Assembly: GCA_017469265.1 (NCBI GenBank)
Contig: JAFUGS010000026.1
Coordinates: 35,624 to 99,623 of the forward strand
Direction of reading: 5' to 3'
Source: Clostridia bacterium
GTDB lineage: Bacteria; Bacillota; Clostridia; Christensenellales; Aristaeellaceae
Length of the DNA stretch: 64,000 nucleotides
Shown one piece after another: positions 61,717-64,000 of the stretch. The notes below the pieces were generated by a model. The model searched no databases. It was not told the DNA's origin and saw nothing but the letters and a program-made list of their open reading frames with translations. The position numbers and the translations under genes are program-made. How positions within the stretch are numbered: position 1 is the stretch's first letter; each line of letters begins with the position of its first letter.

Positions 61717-62098
61717 AAGACTTCCTCTTTTCTCTCCTATCGTTCAAATCGGAAATGATCAATAATCTTTTCGCCAAGTCGAAAAGAAGTGCCCCTCAAT
61801 GGGCTGCCCCAAAATGCCGAAAACCCGTCTGAAACCTACGTTTCAGACGGGTCGATGGCTAATCACTCTGATTTTGATACCAATGCAACCCGGTTCCAGT
61901 CCTGTATGGTGCAACCGGTTGCATTTTCAAGAGGGGGTTGCAGGGGGTTGCTTTCTCTGATAGGGGGTTGCATTGTAGCTCCAAAACAACATCTCCTCAT
62001 GAAGCTATAAGCTTTTTTGCGCTTCTCTTCCAGTGTTAGCCAGCTGCCTTCCACGACATATTTTACATTTGAATCCTCAAAATCCCAGCTCTATCGTA
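61717..62098. other. Non-coding stretch with hairpin and repeat array
   Basis: No supported gene. A 13-pair hairpin ACCCGTCTGAAAC / GTTTCAGACGGGT (61823-61852, loop CTAC) has a short U-run on the minus strand. The GGTTGCA array (61884-61972) follows. GC falls from here on. Confidence 0.6.
61884..61972. repeat. Cluster of six GGTTGCA / TGCAACC sites
   Basis: TGCAACC at 61884; the 14-base palindrome TGCAACCGGTTGCA at 61910-61923; then GGGGGTTGC at 61933, 61943 and 61963, that is, spaced by 10 and 20 bases. Confidence 0.65.
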
Positions 62099-62127
62099 TT
62101 GTACTGCCATTCCTTTTGTGGTAAAAT
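62099..62127 (+). promoter_or_regulatory. Promoter of the 63-residue orphan gene
   Basis: TTGTAC, 17-base spacer, TAAAAT; start codon 24 bases downstream. Confidence 0.65.
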
Positions 62128-62150
62128 AGCCTTTGGAAAGGGTGGTGAAC

Positions 62151-62342
62151 ATGGAAGCAATCAATATCAGCTATGCTGAGATTGTTGAGTTTTACAAAAA
62201 ACTCGGAATCGATACCGATAGCGACAATACCACCCCTCAGACCCAGGAACCTCCTGCCGGATGGGAAATGCCAACTGCTTTTGACAATACTCCATTGGTT
62301 TTCAGTAATTCTACGACTAATCTACCTCAAGGTCTTGGCTAA
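62151..62342 (+). CDS. Orphan small protein, 63 residues
   Basis: Not recognised. MEAINISYAEIVEFYKKLGI forms a likely amphipathic helix; the rest is Thr/Pro/Asn-rich and probably unstructured (TPQTQEPPAGWEM, VFSNSTTNLPQG). No signal peptide or membrane helix. Supported as a gene by a 17-spaced promoter, a GGGTGGTGA site before the ATG, and a terminator whose stem begins inside the last codons. Base use is AT-rich like the two genes to its right, with which it is convergent. Confidence 0.6.
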   Translation: MEAINISYAEIVEFYKKLGIDTDSDNTTPQTQEPPAGWEMPTAFDNTPLVFSNSTTNLPQGLG

Positions 62343-62362
62343 CAACCAAGACCTTATGTTTT
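62329..62362 (+). terminator. Terminator of the orphan gene
   Basis: Ten-pair stem AAGGTCTTGG / CCAAGACCTT, seven-base loop, then ATGTTTTTG. It overlaps the stop codons of both convergent genes. Confidence 0.8.
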
Positions 62363-63244
62363 TGTTAGGGATATCATTGCTTTGCCGTCCTGGTTTTCAA
62401 TAATCTTCACTGTAGCAGTTTGGTCAAGCGTAAAAATGTAGGAATGATGAAGGCTTAATACAGCATCTTGTAATGCCTGATCGGATTCCAAATCTGTAAT
62501 TCTAAGTCCAATTTTCTTGCATTTTGCTATGTCAAAATGTCGATCATGTGCCTTTGAATCCTGGTGCTCATTTAATGCGTTTGCAATTCGTTCAATGACT
62601 GCTCTGTCGCTTTCTTTTGAAGCATCGAACATACATGTTCCAAGCCATTCTTTGACTAACACAGAAGAAAGGTTTATCGCTGAAACGGCTCTATACATCA
62701 ATGGCGCAGGATACCTCTCAAGCAGCAGTTTCCAATATGTCAGCAGTTTCGGTTCATTGACTAATTCTGCTTTTGCTTGATTAAACATACTGAGAATGTC
62801 ATAAGCAGGAATACCATTTAGTTGCGGATCTACAGGGCCAAGGCTTGAATGTTTTCCCATGACAATCTCTTTACCAGAACAAGCTATCATGGTGCCTGCA
62901 GACATTGCCATGTGAGGAACAATAATCCGTATGTCAGAATTGAACTTTGTTCTGAGGTACTTAACTATCGATTCTGCAGCGGTGGGGCTACCACCGGGAG
63001 TATGCAAAATCAGATCAAGACCTTTCGAAGTATCCGCATCCTTGAGAGCATTCATGAATCCAGACATATCACCATCGTTTATGTCTGTGTTCGGTGCAGT
63101 GGCCTTCGTCAAAAACCCGGAGTAATAAGCAATTACATTCCGGTTTGTTAATTGCGCGAGATTGTGTATGTATTTTCTACGAACCACATCGAAATTACCA
63201 GGCGTGGTTTGAATCTCTCGAAGAATCTCATCCCATCCTGCCAC
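62354..63244 (-). CDS. SDH-family (ClpP/SppA-like) serine protease
   Basis: 296 residues from GTG 63244 (AAGGGGGTG upstream; the family typically begins M-A-x-W-x-E-I-L, as here MAGWDEILREI). An upstream ATG at 63286 is possible. Core: NVIAYYSGFL, LDLILHTPGGSPTAAESIVKYLR, nucleophile Ser in PHMAMSAGTMIACSG, GKHSSLGPVDPQLNG, and 'AKAHDRHFDIAKCKKIGL'. No membrane helix, so cytoplasmic, unlike SppA. AT-rich. It follows the Panacea gene on the same strand by 105 bases. Confidence 0.88.
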   Translation of the reverse strand: MAGWDEILREIQTTPGNFDVVRRKYIHNLAQLTNRNVIAYYSGFLTKATAPNTDINDGDMSGFMNALKDADTSKGLDLILHTPGGSPTAAESIVKYLRTKFNSDIRIIVPHMAMSAGTMIACSGKEIVMGKHSSLGPVDPQLNGIPAYDILSMFNQAKAELVNEPKLLTYWKLLLERYPAPLMYRAVSAINLSSVLVKEWLGTCMFDASKESDRAVIERIANALNEHQDSKAHDRHFDIAKCKKIGLRITDLESDQALQDAVLSLHHSYIFTLDQTATVKIIENQDGKAMISLTKT

Positions 63245-63349
63245 TAACAGCACCCCCTTCTTCTTTTGTGGACCCTTGCAATGCATAAGGGCTCAATGCA
63301 ATCGACTTGAGATTCGAGAAAGATGATTCAAATCAAAAACGTTTTTTGT

Positions 63350-64000
63350 TCATGTCAGTTGTATGTCAGCTGCATATGAATAAGAAATGATTTCACCCTG
63401 TTGTGTGGAACAATACCCCTTTTCCTGATGAGAATAATCAGAAATCTGAACCGACCCGAAGTCCTTGAATTTTTCATATATGCGTTCTAGCACTTCAATT
63501 TCAGCATCGGACAGAGCCCTTGCAGTAACCTCGCACTCAGGTATTACATGATGCTTCTCATATCCATTATCAAATGTTACTTCAATATGGACAATGTGAT
63601 CTGCAGTCATTTTACCGATGAGCATATCAAAGTTATCCGGAACAGGTCCGTAAGGAAGATGTACGTATTTTAATCCAGAGATCGAAATACCATTTTCTTT
63701 ATAGAAAACCATATCTGCATAATTGAGAAGCTTCATCAGCTTTGTTTTCAGAAGCTCCGAACACTTATTGGCAAAAAACAGAACCATAGCACAAAGCTTC
63801 TCATAATCAAAGCCTTTAAAACCATTCTCTTCACAAGGGATTCGCGAAAAGAAATGATCAAAAAACTGTATTCCAACACGGAATTCTGAATCTTGTTCCA
63901 ATCTATCAACAGTATCCAACAGTTTTTTCTTTTGCTTTTCATCAAGCGAAACTTCGTTTTCAGTCAGAAAGATTCTCATGTTTTCAGGCTCACGTAAAAA
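63350..64000 (-). CDS. Panacea-domain (SocA-like, DUF4065) antitoxin-type protein, N-terminus outside window
   Basis: The frame is open to the right edge (codons upstream of ATG 63979 read LREPEN without a stop), so the gene likely starts further right, where such proteins often carry a helix-turn-helix. The Panacea core is clear: LMKLLNYADMVFYKENGISISGLKYVHLPYGPVPDN, and the end 'LSDAEIEVLERIYEKFKDFG ... YSHQEKGY'. Panacea domains act as chaperone-like antitoxins for many toxins. The visible part has 209 residues. Confidence 0.85.
   Translation of the reverse strand, partial: FLREPENMRIFLTENEVSLDEKQKKKLLDTVDRLEQDSEFRVGIQFFDHFFSRIPCEENGFKGFDYEKLCAMVLFFANKCSELLKTKLMKLLNYADMVFYKENGISISGLKYVHLPYGPVPDNFDMLIGKMTADHIVHIEVTFDNGYEKHHVIPECEVTARALSDAEIEVLERIYEKFKDFGSVQISDYSHQEKGYCSTQQGEIISYSYAADIQLT

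Noticed and set aside
61863-62054. 63-codon minus-strand frame over the GGTTGCA array
   Set aside because: No ribosome site, no recognised family, and its sequence is explained by the repeats.
1-64000. tRNA, rRNA, CRISPR array and complete insertion sequences
   Set aside because: Reading the gaps by eye I found no cloverleaf with GGTTCGA-type arm, no spaced identical repeats of CRISPR length and no transposase. Short or odd tRNAs could still be missed without a covariance-model search.

Overview
The window reads as a chromosomal piece of a high-GC, Gram-positive, anaerobic member of the Clostridia (gut or rumen type). The reasons are the run priA-def-fmt-rsmB-rlmN-stp-prkC-rsgA-rpe, which is the order known from Bacillus and Clostridia, a PASTA-domain Ser/Thr kinase, DUF4317 and CmpB-type membrane proteins, AGGAGG-type ribosome binding sites, sigma-A-like promoters (TTGACA-17-TATAAT) and a ferredoxin-dependent indolepyruvate oxidoreductase. 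A placement near Christensenellales is only an impression. I see no rRNA, tRNA or CRISPR array.

Layout. 1-5.7 kb: the 3' part of metG, a TatD nuclease, a secreted DUF2927 protein, a cysteine desulfurase and a secreted SH3-domain protein. 5.7-7.9 kb: a small membrane protein and malQ. 7.9-18.9 kb: the priA-to-rpe operon, covering replication restart, formyl-Met processing, rRNA modification, a phosphatase/kinase pair and ribosome assembly, with very tight gene spacing. 18.9-24.5 kb: mnmE, an iron-type alcohol dehydrogenase, a RadC-family protein, a DUF218 protein, rsmG and an SRAP protein. 24.5-31.1 kb: an esterase, then a translationally coupled MATE exporter-iorA-iorB-paaK set and a zinc-ribbon protein, which together look like an aromatic 2-oxoacid to aryl-acyl-CoA module. 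31.1-44 kb: a mixed set of single genes (MutS-like ATPase, CapA-like, DUF554, PAP2, HAD, msrA, ogt, threonine aldolase-like, HdeD-like, sugar kinase, DUF4317, a U32-like protein, a YunG-like protein). 44-51.1 kb: carbohydrate genes (GH35/42-like, aldose epimerase, a secreted GH3) with an ACT protein and a CmpB-type membrane protein between them.

From about 51.1 kb the character changes to an accessory region. It begins with broken gene pieces, then an intact hipB-hipA type toxin-antitoxin pair with an inverted-repeat operator, then a ParA remnant of the kind carried by integrative elements, with a damaged P-loop and a nonsense codon. Next, on the minus strand, is a signalling locus: a 7TM histidine-kinase-like sensor coupled to a second histidine kinase, followed after a terminator and a new promoter by a LuxR-type response regulator coupled to a 1090-residue secreted protein with InlB/Listeria-Bacteroides type repeats. 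At 61.3-61.7 kb a frameshifted TetR fragment is fused to the last 60 residues of a tyrosine recombinase, while the TetR operator is intact. It is followed by an array of GGTTGCA half-sites.

The last 2 kb (62.1-64.0 kb) is clearly AT-richer than the rest. It holds a 63-residue orphan protein with its own promoter and terminator, a ClpP/SppA-like SDH-family serine protease, and a Panacea-domain (SocA-like) antitoxin that runs off the window edge. The Panacea-protease pair and the two-component/exoprotein locus are the best candidates for something undescribed.
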